In this document: positions 33,004 through 42,996 of the stretch, piece by piece
How positions within the stretch are numbered: position 1 is the stretch's first letter
Layout: each line of letters begins with the position of its first letter
DNA from: Chryseobacterium formosense
GTDB lineage: Bacteria; Bacteroidota; Bacteroidia; Flavobacteriales; Weeksellaceae
Reading direction: 5' to 3'
Assembly: GCF_900116415.1 (NCBI RefSeq)
Contig: NZ_FPAP01000001.1
Location: 744,001-808,000, forward strand
DNA length: 64,000 bases
The notes under the pieces: generated by a model
The model's database searches: none
What the model was told of the DNA's origin: nothing
Seen by the model: the letters and a program-made list of their open reading frames with translations, nothing else
Position numbers and translations under genes: made by a program

Positions 33004-33498
33004 ATGAACTACGAGCTACGAGAAATGCTTCCTCATGATGATACAAGAGTTTTGGAAATTCTCAAACAAGGAATCGACAGCGGAACGGCAACCCTTGAAA
33101 CAGAATTACCAAGTGCAGAAGCCTGGAATACCACTTATTATAATGATTGCAGATGGGTTTTGGAAAATGAAACAAGTGAAGTGGTCGGTTGGTGTGCTTT
33201 ACAAATGATTAGCAAAAAAGAGTTCTTTAAAGGCGTTGCTGAGGTAAGTATTTATTTGGATAATAATTATATCGGGAAAGGTTTAGGTACAATCCTGTTG
33301 AAGAAACTCATTGTTGACAGTGAAAACCATGGTTTCTGGACTTTACAATCCAATCTTTTTTCTGAGAATGAAATGGCTATAAAATTTCACCAGAAAAATG
33401 GTTTCAAAATTATTGGAAAAAGAGAAAAGATAGCTCAACTTCATGGTGAATGGAAAGATCTTATTTTTATGGAGAGAAGAAGTGAAAATGTATTTTAG
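33004..33498 (+). CDS. GNAT family N-acetyltransferase (phosphinothricin-type)
   Basis: This 164-residue single GNAT domain has the acetyl-CoA-binding loop YIGKGLGTILLKKL (about residues 90-103, Q/R-x2-G-x-G/A), GVAEVSIYLDNN on strand 4, and the C-terminal HQKNGFKIIGKREKIAQLHGEWKDLIFMER typical of the phosphinothricin/methionine-sulfoximine acetyltransferase group. Natural substrates are probably amino-acid analogues. It is translationally coupled to the DUF421 gene (2-bp gap). Confidence 0.85.
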   Translation: MNYELREMLPHDDTRVLEILKQGIDSGTATLETELPSAEAWNTTYYNDCRWVLENETSEVVGWCALQMISKKEFFKGVAEVSIYLDNNYIGKGLGTILLKKLIVDSENHGFWTLQSNLFSENEMAIKFHQKNGFKIIGKREKIAQLHGEWKDLIFMERRSENVF

Positions 33499-33559
33499 AA
33501 TTACAGAATGAATGGCATTTCGATTGTATGTTTTAATTCATAAACCTAAAAACAACATT

Positions 33560-33706
33560 ATGAAACTTATTAAAAATACAATTGCAGCTTTCATTTTAAT
33601 CGGAATGTTTTCGTCATGTCTTCCGCATCCGAGTCGTCGACCAATGCCTCCGGGACATGATAAAAAGGTTGAAAAATTGAAAGAAGCTCATCCACGAAAC
33701 CGATAA
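33560..33706 (+). CDS. small PPG-motif lipoprotein, copy 2
   Basis: This 48-residue precursor has a signal with lipobox FSSC and a very short mature part (PHPSRRPMPPGHDKKVEKLK, then EAHPRNR). The PMPPGHDKK segment matches PPGQAKK and LPPGHAKK in the genes at 31466 and 34277. A lipoprotein this short has no room for a folded domain, so its role may be structural or it may contact peptidoglycan or another protein. The start is ATG 33560; upstream in-frame codons add non-signal residues. Confidence 0.65.
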   Translation: MKLIKNTIAAFILIGMFSSCLPHPSRRPMPPGHDKKVEKLKEAHPRNR

Positions 33707-33851
33707 CATCAATTCAATTATTTGAAAGTAATTTATCGAGATTACTCTTTAAAAACATAAAATTATCATAAAAATTATTAAAAAATCAATGATGTTAGAT
33801 TATTGGCATTAGTCTTGTTAATTTTTTTTCTATAATTTGAAATTGGTTATT

Positions 33852-34142
33852 ATGAAAGTATTATTTAAAGCACTCGGATTATTCTTATTTGTTTTTTCAT
33901 TCGCATTTTATCAGGCATCACCAATCCAAAAACGTCATCATGGTCCACATAAAAGTCATTACCATGGACACCGCGGGCCTCATAAGATGAAGTATAAAAA
34001 AGTAGTTTACTATAAAGCTCCGAAACATTATTACAAGAAGCATTATTATAAACCACAGAGAGCATACAAATATTATTCTTACAAAAGATACAAGCAACCC
34101 CGTGTTTACAACAGCAGACCGGTAATTGTAGTAAATTTATAG
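33852..34142 (+). CDS. secreted His/Lys/Tyr-rich basic protein
   Basis: This 96-residue protein has a signal peptide (1-22, FVFSFAFYQA) and a mature chain of low complexity: HHGPHKSHYHGHRGPHKMKYKK, then a YYKAPKHYYKKHYYKP and YKYYSYKRYK section, ending PVIVVNL. The composition (His, Lys and Tyr dominate, strongly basic) suggests metal binding, polyanion binding or a cell-wall-type cross-linked role, but no domain is recognised. The C-terminal hydrophobic IVVNL recalls outer-membrane insertion tails. It has its own terminator. Confidence 0.6.
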   Translation: MKVLFKALGLFLFVFSFAFYQASPIQKRHHGPHKSHYHGHRGPHKMKYKKVVYYKAPKHYYKKHYYKPQRAYKYYSYKRYKQPRVYNSRPVIVVNL

Positions 34143-34148
34143 ATAACG

Positions 34149-34177
34149 ACTGTCTCAATTTTGAGGCAGTTTTTTTA
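34149..34177 (+). terminator. intrinsic terminator after His/Lys/Tyr-rich gene
   Basis: ACTGTCTCAA and TTGAGGCAGT form a stem with one G-T pair, followed by T7. Confidence 0.8.
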
Positions 34178-34276
34178 TTATAATTAAAATTTAATTCGAA
34201 AATATATAGCAGATTTTATTTCTCTTTTGGCATCATCATTGTAATTGGTAGATTTTGAAATTTAAAAGGAAGATTT

Positions 34277-34510
34277 ATGAAAGGGTTATTGAAAATTATG
34301 GGAGTAGTGATGGTTATGGGCACTTTATTTGTATCGTGTGTAGTTCACGAGCATCACGGAAGAAGGTTACCTCCGGGACATGCCAAAAAAGTTTACGGCG
34401 GAAGTGCAAGACATTATGCTCCTGGTCAGGTTAAAAAAAGAGTATATTATCATGAGAAACCAGGTCACGGTCAAAAAAAACATAAAGGTCATCATCGTGG
34501 TAGACATTAA
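34277..34510 (+). CDS. small PPG-motif lipoprotein, copy 3
   Basis: This 77-residue precursor has a lipobox VSC at Cys21, then HEHHGRRLPPGHAKKVYGGSARHYAPGQVKKR and a basic, His-rich end (HEKPGHGQKKHKGHHRGRH). It contains both the PPGHAKK and the APGQVKK motif, so it is the longest and most complete of the three paralogues. The tail resembles that of the neighbouring secreted His/Lys/Tyr protein, hinting at a shared ligand. Function is unknown. A terminator follows directly. Confidence 0.65.
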   Translation: MKGLLKIMGVVMVMGTLFVSCVVHEHHGRRLPPGHAKKVYGGSARHYAPGQVKKRVYYHEKPGHGQKKHKGHHRGRH

Positions 34511-34514
34511 ATAT

Positions 34515-34544
34515 AAAAGCTCCAATCGGAGCTTTTTGTTTTTT
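34515..34544 (+). terminator. intrinsic terminator after PPG lipoprotein 3
   Basis: AAAAGCTCC and GGAGCTTTT (loop AATC) are followed by a T-rich run. Confidence 0.85.
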
Positions 34545-34857
34545 ATATTGTTGATTTTTTCGGATTCAAAAAGGTATTGAAAATCATTACATCCTGACCG
34601 AACTGCTTTTCAATTCTTTCGGAAATATTCAGTAATTCACTGTCGATAAAATCTTTTCTCTTTTCTTCATCATCAAATACCAAAAGAAGATTATAGTTTT
34701 TTCCTTCTTCGATAAAGTCACTGTGAATTTCAGACAGGATGTATTTATCTACATCCATCAGGTTTTCAGTCATTAAGATTAAAGTTTCATCTACATATTT
34801 TTCCCATTCTTCCAGGCTGTTTTTCACACAATGGAAGGTAATGCTTAATACACTCAT
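34543..34857 (-). CDS. DUF4286 family protein
   Basis: This 104-residue protein of the DUF4286 type has a ferredoxin-like alpha/beta pattern with SITFHCVKNSLEEWEKYVDETL, YILSEIHSDFIEEGKNYNLLLVFDDEEKRKDF and FGQDVMIFNTFL at the end. The dimeric alpha-beta-barrel-like layout is inferred only. No active-site residue is evident. It is divergent from gyrA, with 148 bp between the starts. Cytoplasmic. Confidence 0.7.
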   Translation of the reverse strand: MSVLSITFHCVKNSLEEWEKYVDETLILMTENLMDVDKYILSEIHSDFIEEGKNYNLLLVFDDEEKRKDFIDSELLNISERIEKQFGQDVMIFNTFLNPKKSTI

Positions 34858-35005
34858 ATTTTAATATTTTTTAAGATATTTTGATTGAATTCTCAGGCAA
34901 AAATCGGCAAAAATTTTGTAAATTAGCCCGTTATTAAATAATCAAAATAAATAGTTTTCAGGCATTTTTTTAAAAGTCTGATTATCATTACAATAAAACT
35001 TATAT

Positions 35006-37591
35006 ATGCAAAAAGAAGGAGAAAGATTAATTCCTATCAACATTGTTGATGAAATGAAATCATCTTACATCGATTATTCGATGTCGGTTATTGTTTCAAG
35101 AGCATTACCGGACGTGAGAGATGGTCTGAAACCGGTACACCGAAGAGTGCTTTACGGTATGTATGGTTTAGGCGTTTTCTCAAACAGAAAATATTTAAAG
35201 TCAGCGAGAATTGTAGGGGATGTTTTAGGTAAATATCACCCGCACGGAGATTCTTCAGTTTATGATGCAATGGTAAGAATGGCGCAGCCTTGGAGTTTAA
35301 GATATCCGCAGGTTGACGGGCAGGGTAACTTCGGTTCGATGGATGGTGATCCGCCTGCAGCTATGCGTTATACCGAAGCGAGACTTAAAAAAGTTTCAGA
35401 CGAAATTTTATCGGATCTTGATAAAGATACTGTTGATTTCCAGAATAACTTTGACGACAGTTTGACAGAACCGACTGTAATGCCTACAAAAATTCCAAAT
35501 CTTTTGGTGAACGGTACTTCAGGTATCGCGGTAGGTATGGCAACCAATATGGCTCCTCATAATCTTTCTGAAGCTATTGATGCAATTACTGCATATATAG
35601 ATAATAGAGAAATTACCATCGATGAGCTGATGCAGCACATCATTGCTCCGGATTTTCCTACAGGAGGAATTATATACGGTTATGATGGAGTAAGAGATGC
35701 TTTCCACACAGGTAGAGGAAGAGTAGTTCTCAGAGCTAAAGTTGGTTTTGAAGAAGTACACAACAGAAATGCAATTATTGTAACTGAAATTCCTTACCAG
35801 GTCAACAAAGCTGAGATGATTGCGAGAACAGCTGAGTTGGTAAAAGATGAAAAAATTCTTGGTATCTACGAAATCAGAGATGAGTCGGACAGAAACGGAA
35901 TGCGTATCGTTTATGAATTGAAAAATGATGCGATTCCGAACGTTGTTCTGAATATGTTGTATAAATATACCTCACTTCAAACGTCTTTCAGCGTAAACAA
36001 TATCGCTTTGGTGCACGGAAGACCGGAACAGTTGAATTTAAAAGATATTATTCATCATTTTGTTGAGCACAGACATGAAATTATTGTAAGAAGAACTCAG
36101 TACGAGCTTAAAAAAGCTAAAGAAAGAGCTCACATCTTGGAAGGTTTCATGAAAGTGATCGGAACTCAGGATGCTTTAGATAAGGCGATTTCGATTATTC
36201 GTCACTCTTCAAATCCACAAGCTGCAAAAGAAGGTTTGATTTCTGAATTTGAGCTTTCTGATATTCAAGCACAGGCGATTCTAGACCTTCGTTTAGCTCG
36301 TCTCACAGGAATGGAGCTTGATAAGATCCGTGATGAGTACGATGCAATCATGAAAGAAATTGCTGATTTGGAAGATATTTTGGCGAATGAACCAAGAAGA
36401 TTCCAGATTATTAAGGATGAATTGCTTGAAATTAAAGAAAAATACGGCGACGAAAGAAGAACTGAAATCGATTATTCAGGTGGAGAAATGTCTATCGAAG
36501 ATATTATTCCGAATGAATCTGTGGTTCTTACGATTTCTCACGCAGGATATGTGAAGAGAACGTTGCTTTCAGAATATAAAATTCAAAGTAGAGGTGGTGT
36601 AGGAAATAAAGCGGCTACAACAAGAGATTCAGATTTCTTGGAGTATATCGTTTCTGCAACAAACCACCAATATATGTTATTCTTTACCGAAAAAGGAAAA
36701 TGTTATTGGTTAAGAGTATTCGAAATTCCTGAAGGTTCAAAAACGGCAAAAGGAAGAGCGGTACAAAACCTTATCAATATTGAACCAGACGATAAAATCA
36801 AAGCGTATATCAGAACTAATGATTTGAAAGATGTAGATTACATCAACCAAATGAGCGTTGTAATGATTACGAAAAACGGTACAATTAAGAAAACATCTTT
36901 AGAGGCATATTCAAGACCGAGAGTAAATGGTATTAATGCTATCGAAATCAGAGAAAACGATCAGTTGCTAAGTGCATATCTTACAAATGGTGAATCTCAG
37001 ATTATGATTGCTACTAAAAATGGTAAATGTATCCGTTTCCCTGAAGAAAAAGTAAGAGAAGTAGGTAGAGGATCAATTGGTGTGCGTGGAATAACAATGG
37101 AAGATAATGATGAGGTTATTGGTATGATTGTTGTGAATGATGTTGAGCGTGAAACGGTTCTTGTGGTATCTGAAAAAGGGTATGGTAAAAGAACTGCAGT
37201 AGAAGATTACAGAATTACCAACAGAGGTGGAAAAGGAGTTATCACTCTTAATATTACTGAAAAAACGGGTAATCTGATCGCTATTCAGAATGTAACTGAT
37301 GAAGACGGATTGATGATTATCAATAAATCGGGTGTTGCTATCAGAATGAATATGGACGAAATGCGTGTAATGGGTAGAAATACTCAGGGTGTAAGAATGA
37401 TCAATCTTAAAAAGAATGACGAAATTGCAGCCATCGCAAAAGTTGAGATGGATAAAGATGTAGAAGAGGAGTTTGAAGGAGAAGAATCTGAAGAAATCTC
37501 AACTGAAGAAAATGCTTCACCACAAACAGAAAATAATTCAGAAAATGGAAATCCGGTTGATGAAACTGAGAATTCTGATTCTGAGGAATAA
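35006..37591 (+). CDS. gyrA: DNA gyrase subunit A
   Basis: This 861-residue GyrA uses E. coli-like numbering in the N-terminal half: the catalytic tyrosine is Tyr122 ([10 protein letters not shown]), and the quinolone region reads [14 protein letters not shown] with Ser83 and Asp87 in the susceptible-type state. The C-terminal six-bladed pinwheel is present, with the GyrA-box-like [13 protein letters not shown], and an acidic tail rich in Glu follows (about 815-861). With GyrB it introduces negative supercoils. A TPR protein gene follows after 24 bp and may be co-transcribed. A TAAATTAG box upstream is a weak -7 candidate. Confidence 0.97.
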   Translation: MQKEGERLIPINIVDEMKSSYIDYSMSVIVSRALPDVRDGLKPVHRRVLYGMYGLGVFSNRKYLKSARIVGDVLGKYHPHGDSSVYDAMVRMAQPWSLRYPQVDGQGNFGSMDGDPPAAMRYTEARLKKVSDEILSDLDKDTVDFQNNFDDSLTEPTVMPTKIPNLLVNGTSGIAVGMATNMAPHNLSEAIDAITAYIDNREITIDELMQHIIAPDFPTGGIIYGYDGVRDAFHTGRGRVVLRAKVGFEEVHNRNAIIVTEIPYQVNKAEMIARTAELVKDEKILGIYEIRDESDRNGMRIVYELKNDAIPNVVLNMLYKYTSLQTSFSVNNIALVHGRPEQLNLKDIIHHFVEHRHEIIVRRTQYELKKAKERAHILEGFMKVIGTQDALDKAISIIRHSSNPQAAKEGLISEFELSDIQAQAILDLRLARLTGMELDKIRDEYDAIMKEIADLEDILANEPRRFQIIKDELLEIKEKYGDERRTEIDYSGGEMSIEDIIPNESVVLTISHAGYVKRTLLSEYKIQSRGGVGNKAATTRDSDFLEYIVSATNHQYMLFFTEKGKCYWLRVFEIPEGSKTAKGRAVQNLINIEPDDKIKAYIRTNDLKDVDYINQMSVVMITKNGTIKKTSLEAYSRPRVNGINAIEIRENDQLLSAYLTNGESQIMIATKNGKCIRFPEEKVREVGRGSIGVRGITMEDNDEVIGMIVVNDVERETVLVVSEKGYGKRTAVEDYRITNRGGKGVITLNITEKTGNLIAIQNVTDEDGLMIINKSGVAIRMNMDEMRVMGRNTQGVRMINLKKNDEIAAIAKVEMDKDVEEEFEGEESEEISTEENASPQTENNSENGNPVDETENSDSEE

Positions 37592-37615
37592 TTTAAATTA
37601 ATTAAAATTCTTATT

Positions 37616-38659
37616 ATGAAAAAGCTAATTTTAGGTTTAGCAATTGTTGCTTCCACTTTTGTTTTCGCACAAAAGAAAGATGCAAAAGATGTAAATGCTC
37701 AAGTTGAGGCTACTAATAAGGCAGCAATGGATGCGTATAATGCTAAAAATTATGCCGTTGCAGCACCGAAGTTTTTAGAACTTTACAATTTGTTAAAAAC
37801 AAATGGTCAGGAAGATAAAACATACATGTATTATTCCGGATTGAGTTATGCATTGGCAAATAATCTTGATGAATCTATAAAAATCTATACAGATCTAGTT
37901 AATTCAGGCTATACGGGTGTTCAAACACAGTATACAGCTAAAGATAAAACAGGAAAAGTAGAAGCATTTAATAAAGATGTTTGGGAAACATTAAAAAAGA
38001 CAGGTGCAAAAGATTATACCGACTTCAAAACTGAACAGACTAAAAGTGTAGAACCGGATTTGTATGAAACTTTATCAACTTTGCTTTTAAACGCTAAAAA
38101 GAACGATGAAGCTTTAGCAATTATTGAAAAAGGATTGGCAAAATATCCTAATAATGCCAAACTTAAAGAATATCAGGGTACAGCTTTGTATGCATCTGGT
38201 AAAACAGATCAGTTCATGACAAACCTGAAAGATCAGTTGGCAAAAAATCCGACTGATGCGGTTAACTGGTATAATTTAGGAGTTTTACAGTCTAAAAATC
38301 CGGCAACATTGAATGATGCGATTGCATCTTTTACAAAAGCTTTAGAAATAAACCCTAAAATGTCTAATGCACATCAGAATCTTGTTTATGCTGTGATCGG
38401 TGATGATGCTAAAGCAGTGGAGGAGATCAATGGTATCAGAAAATCAAATCCTGATAAAGCTACTGAGCTTATTGAAGCAAGAAAAGAAAGATTCAACAAA
38501 GCGCTTCCATATGCTGAAAAATGGTATCAGGCTGAACCCAATAATATTGACGCAGTAACTGTATTAAAAGATGTTTACGGAATGCTTAAAAACCAGGCTA
38601 AAGTTGCAGAACTGAAAGCTAAAGAAGCAGCACTTCAGGCAGCAGCTCCGGCAAAATAA
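37616..38659 (+). CDS. periplasmic tetratricopeptide repeat protein
   Basis: This 347-residue protein has a signal peptide (1-19, ending FVFAQ) and several TPR units: AAMDAYNAKNYAVAAPKFLELYNLL, YYSGLSYALANNLDESIKIYTDLV, ETLSTLLLNAKKNDEALAIIEKGLAKYPNNA and NWYNLGVLQSKNP-x4-AIASFTKALEINPKMSNAHQNL. The C-terminus is Ala/Lys-rich. TPR arrays bind partner proteins; no partner can be named. It sits in the gyrA transcription unit (24-bp gap), though this is likely an accident of position. A strong terminator follows. Confidence 0.8.
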   Translation: MKKLILGLAIVASTFVFAQKKDAKDVNAQVEATNKAAMDAYNAKNYAVAAPKFLELYNLLKTNGQEDKTYMYYSGLSYALANNLDESIKIYTDLVNSGYTGVQTQYTAKDKTGKVEAFNKDVWETLKKTGAKDYTDFKTEQTKSVEPDLYETLSTLLLNAKKNDEALAIIEKGLAKYPNNAKLKEYQGTALYASGKTDQFMTNLKDQLAKNPTDAVNWYNLGVLQSKNPATLNDAIASFTKALEINPKMSNAHQNLVYAVIGDDAKAVEEINGIRKSNPDKATELIEARKERFNKALPYAEKWYQAEPNNIDAVTVLKDVYGMLKNQAKVAELKAKEAALQAAAPAK

Positions 38660-38684
38660 TATTTAAATTATTTGAAATATATAA

Positions 38685-38717
38685 AAAACCGCCTCTTTTT
38701 ACAGAGGCGGTTTTTTT
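38685..38717 (+). terminator. intrinsic terminator of gyrA-TPR unit
   Basis: AAAACCGCCTCT pairs with AGAGGCGGTTTT and is followed by T residues. It may also serve the convergent gene. Confidence 0.9.
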
Positions 38718-38722
38718 ATTTC

Positions 38723-39379
38723 TTAATCACTACTTTTTTCAGCAAAGCAGAAAATATTTCCCAACTTGATACTCGAGTATCCGTTGCTCTTAATTTTGGA
38801 TGAATTTATCATCGCTTTTGCCAAAACATCAGTTGGTAAAGGTTTTTGGCTTTCAAAGAGGCCAAGTTTATTGGCAAATTTTATAATTCGACTGCCCAAA
38901 ACTTCCCCGGTTCTTTCAGAATCTTTTCTTTCAAGCATTCCGGGTTTGAAAATAGTAATTTTGTTGAAATGTAATTTCTTTACAGCTTCCTCAAGCTCAC
39001 CCTTCATTTTTGAGTAAAAAATTTTAGATTTTGGGTTTGCACCGTATGCAGAAACCAATATATAATCGTCCACACTATTTTCTTTGGCGGCTTTTGCAAA
39101 TTCGTACTGATAATCAAAATCTACTTTTCTCTGGGCTTCTTTACTTCCGGCAGCTTTTAAAGTTGTTCCAAGACACGAAAATGCAACATCACCTTTTACA
39201 AGATCTTTCCATTCGTCAGGTTTTTCAAAATTCACCACATGGGTTTTCAGCTTTTCATTTTGAATTGATAAGGGTTTTCTGACAAAAATATTCACTTCTT
39301 CAAAATCTTTATCATTGACCAACTGATTCACTAAATCTTTTCCTGTAGCGCCTGTAGCACCGATGACGAGAGCTTTCAT
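38723..39379 (-). CDS. NAD(P)-binding Rossmann-fold protein (HTATIP2-like)
   Basis: This 218-residue protein has a GxxGxxG nucleotide-binding motif at the start (KALVIGATGATGKDLVNQLV), CLGTTLKAAGS for ribose binding, ILVSAYGANPKS and the catalytic-like YSKMKGELE (Tyr-x3-Lys) of atypical SDRs. The closest known type is HTATIP2/TIP30 or NAD-dependent epimerase-like oxidoreductases. Substrate unknown. Convergent with the gyrA unit, divergent from the YjbR gene with the GATAAAA array in the gap. Confidence 0.8.
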   Translation of the reverse strand: MKALVIGATGATGKDLVNQLVNDKDFEEVNIFVRKPLSIQNEKLKTHVVNFEKPDEWKDLVKGDVAFSCLGTTLKAAGSKEAQRKVDFDYQYEFAKAAKENSVDDYILVSAYGANPKSKIFYSKMKGELEEAVKKLHFNKITIFKPGMLERKDSERTGEVLGSRIIKFANKLGLFESQKPLPTDVLAKAMINSSKIKSNGYSSIKLGNIFCFAEKSSD

Positions 39380-39444
39380 AATAATGTGGTTTGTATGGTG
39401 GTATTTTCTTTCTTAAATTTACTAAATTTGAGATAATTATTAAA

Positions 39445-39510
39445 GATAAAAGATAAAAGATAAAAGATAAAAGATAAAAGATAAAAGATAAAAGATAAAA
39501 GATAAAAGAT
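39445..39510 (+). repeat. (GATAAAA)9 heptanucleotide tandem repeat
   Basis: Nine exact copies of the 7-mer GATAAAA (39445-39507) plus a partial GAT lie in the divergent promoter region of the NAD(P)-binding and YjbR genes. Such a tract is prone to slippage. TATCAATTATTACTCAT-type near-repeats follow (39528-39560). Confidence 0.95.
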
Positions 39511-39564
39511 ATTTTTAACTAAATTACTTATCAATTATTACTCATTATCAATTACTCATACTAA

Positions 39565-39918
39565 ATGGATGCCAACGAAGTTTTAGATTATTGTCTTGCA
39601 AAAAAAGGAGTTACCGAAAGTTTTCCTTTTGATAACGAAACGCTTGTAATGAAAGTAGGAAAGAAAATGTTTTTGCTAATGTCATTGGAAAGACAACCTT
39701 TAAACATTAATGTAAAGACCGATCCGGAATGGAGTCTGGAACTTCGAGAACAGTATCCACAAATCACGGGAGCATTTCACATGAATAAAACACACTGGAA
39801 TTCTGTTTCAGTAGACGGTTTGAAAAGAGATTTAATTTTAAAAATGATTGATCAGTCGTACGATCTGGTATTTAAATCGTTAACTAAAAAAGCGAAGGAA
39901 GAAATAGTGAATAGTTAA
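39565..39918 (+). CDS. MmcQ/YjbR family protein
   Basis: This 117-residue protein has the YjbR/CyaY-like fold: MDANEVLDYCLAKKGVTESFPFDNETLVMKVGKKMFLLMSLER opens like other MmcQ/YjbR proteins, and the double-wing end contains HMNKTHWNSVSVDG. The family is described as DNA-binding-like, but no regulon is known. Length is typical. Its stop codon overlaps the ribF stop by 4 bp (39915-39918), convergent. Confidence 0.85.
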   Translation: MDANEVLDYCLAKKGVTESFPFDNETLVMKVGKKMFLLMSLERQPLNINVKTDPEWSLELREQYPQITGAFHMNKTHWNSVSVDGLKRDLILKMIDQSYDLVFKSLTKKAKEEIVNS

Positions 39919-40835
39919 AACTCAAAAGCTTCCGTCAGTCTTTTATCCTCATCCAACCTCTCAACAAGCTTTTCAAGACCTTCAAATTTAATTTCCTCGT
40001 GCAGGAATTCGCGGAATTTTATGGTGATTTTTTCATCATAAATATCACCTTCGAAATCAAGAATGTAGACTTCAACCGTTAATTTTTCTCCATTAACAGT
40101 TGGGTTTGTACCAACGCTCAACATTCCTTTGTATTGCTGGTCTTTTACAAAAACTTCAACGATGTATGCTCCTTTTTTCGGTAAGAGTTTGATATTTTCA
40201 GTTTCGATATTCGCTGTAGGATAACCAATCGTTCTACCCAATTTTTTCCCATGAACAACAATTCCCGAAACAGAGTAGGAGTAACCCAACATTTCATTAG
40301 CCTCTAAAATATTACCATTCAACAAAGCATTTCTTACTTTAGTTGAGCTGATATTATTTTCGTGGATGTTAATGGCTTCCATTTGCTCAACTTCAAAATT
40401 CAATTCTTTCGAAAGTTTTTGTAGCAATTCAAAATTTCCACTTTTATTTTTACCAAATGAATGATCGTAGCCAATGATTAAAAATTTTACATTTAATTTA
40501 TCAACTAAGATCTGACGTACAAATTCTTCACCCGTAAGATTACGAAACTCATCGTCAAATTCTTTCAAGAATAAGTTTTGTATATCATATCGAGCCATCA
40601 GTTCAGTTTTTTCATCCAATGTATTGAGAAGCTTTAAATCTTCCTCAGGATTAAAAACAAATCTCGGATGTGGCCAAAAGGTAAGAATTGCAGTCTCTAA
40701 ATTGTTTTCAGAACTTACCTTTGCCAATTCGTCTATTATACTTTTATGACCGAGATGCACTCCGTCAAACATTCCTAAAGATAAAGCTAAAGGTTTATGA
40801 GCTTGATAATCGCTAAAATTTCTGAAAACTTTCAA
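39915..40835 (-). CDS. ribF: bifunctional riboflavin kinase / FMN adenylyltransferase
   Basis: This 306-residue RibF has the N-terminal FAD-synthetase nucleotidyltransferase domain with LGMFDGVHLGHKS (HxGH motif) and ISSTKVRNALLNGNI, and the C-terminal flavokinase domain with GRTIGYPTANI and the KGMLSVGTNPT loop. It makes FMN and FAD from riboflavin and ATP. The TTG at 40835 (MKVFRNFSDYQAHKPLALSL) is chosen: the first TTG in the frame (40856) lies inside the -7 box TATATTTG (40854-40861), so a transcript would start after it. Convergent with YjbR. Confidence 0.9.
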   Translation of the reverse strand: MKVFRNFSDYQAHKPLALSLGMFDGVHLGHKSIIDELAKVSSENNLETAILTFWPHPRFVFNPEEDLKLLNTLDEKTELMARYDIQNLFLKEFDDEFRNLTGEEFVRQILVDKLNVKFLIIGYDHSFGKNKSGNFELLQKLSKELNFEVEQMEAINIHENNISSTKVRNALLNGNILEANEMLGYSYSVSGIVVHGKKLGRTIGYPTANIETENIKLLPKKGAYIVEVFVKDQQYKGMLSVGTNPTVNGEKLTVEVYILDFEGDIYDEKITIKFREFLHEEIKFEGLEKLVERLDEDKRLTEAFEF

Positions 40836-40853
40836 GACAAAAAATTTTGACTG

Positions 40854-40884
40854 CAAATATAAACATAATGTAACAATGTATCAA
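40854..40884 (-). promoter_or_regulatory. ribF promoter
   Basis: On the minus strand a TTG (40882-40884), 20-nt spacer and perfect -7 TATATTTG (40854-40861) are seen. It sets the ribF start to the TTG at 40835. Confidence 0.65.
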
Positions 40885-40990
40885 CGGAATAGTGTAACAA
40901 TGTTTTTTTGAAGAAATTCACTCTCAAATCGATGGATTGTAGCGTTGGTAAATTTGTAAAAAAGCATGATAAAAATCTTTTTTTTAGCAA

Positions 40991-42549
<1,559 letters not shown>

Positions 42550-42632
42550 AAATAATTAAAAATTTGAGATTTGAAATTTGAGATTCGATAAGCAATTTCA
42601 AATTTCAAGCATCAAATTTCAAATTTGTTTCT
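42550..42632 (+). repeat. low-complexity spacer inside atpDC operon
   Basis: AATTTGAGATTTGAAATTTGAG and the complementary words CAAATTTCAA/ATCAAATTTC fill the space between atpD and atpC; the arms are partly self-complementary. The etfB-etfA spacer is built from similar words. Confidence 0.7.
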
Positions 42633-42917
42633 ATGAATATAAAAATTTTAACACCAGAATACGTAGTTTTTGAAGGAGAAGTAGACTCAGTGTTATTGCC
42701 TGGAAAAAATGGTGAATTTCACATCATGAAAAACCACGCAGGAATTGTTTCTTCTTTATCAGCAGGTAAAGTAAAGCTTTTTGCTAAATCTGTGGATGAG
42801 ACTTTTGCTAAAAACTTTACACAGGAAAACGAAAAGGAAGGTTCTGTATATGCTTATCCGATCAAGAGCGGTGTTGTGGAATTTAATCATGATAAAGGAA
42901 TTATCCTTTGTGAATAG
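42633..42917 (+). CDS. atpC: F1 ATP synthase subunit epsilon
   Basis: This 94-residue epsilon subunit contains only the N-terminal beta-sandwich (MNIKILTPEYVVFEGEVDSVLLPGKNGEFHIMKNHAGIVSSLSAGKV); the C-terminal helical hairpin that inhibits rotation in longer homologues is absent, as is usual in Bacteroidota. It links the gamma subunit to the c-ring. It follows atpD in one operon after an 83-bp repetitive spacer. Confidence 0.95.
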   Translation: MNIKILTPEYVVFEGEVDSVLLPGKNGEFHIMKNHAGIVSSLSAGKVKLFAKSVDETFAKNFTQENEKEGSVYAYPIKSGVVEFNHDKGIILCE

Positions 42918-42946
42918 TTACTAAATAGCTAAATATATTTTCAAGA

Positions 42947-42974
42947 AAGGTGTAACTTTGTTACACTTTTTTTA
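42947..42974 (+). terminator. intrinsic terminator of atpDC
   Basis: AAAGGTGTAAC-TTT-GTTACACTTT is followed by further T residues. Confidence 0.85.
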
Positions 42975-42996
42975 TGCTTTGTAAAAATCTGATTTT

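Noticed and set aside
34277..34510. Quinol oxidase subunit 4 as a name for the PPG lipoproteins
   Set aside because: They are 48-77-residue lipoproteins with no heme or transmembrane features; the label appears to be inherited annotation.
35006..37591. Quinolone-resistance mutation in gyrA
   Set aside because: Ser83 and Asp87 are both present, the susceptible-type residues.
39445..39510. CRISPR array
   Set aside because: The 7-bp units are directly adjacent without spacers and no cas gene is present, so it is a simple tandem repeat.
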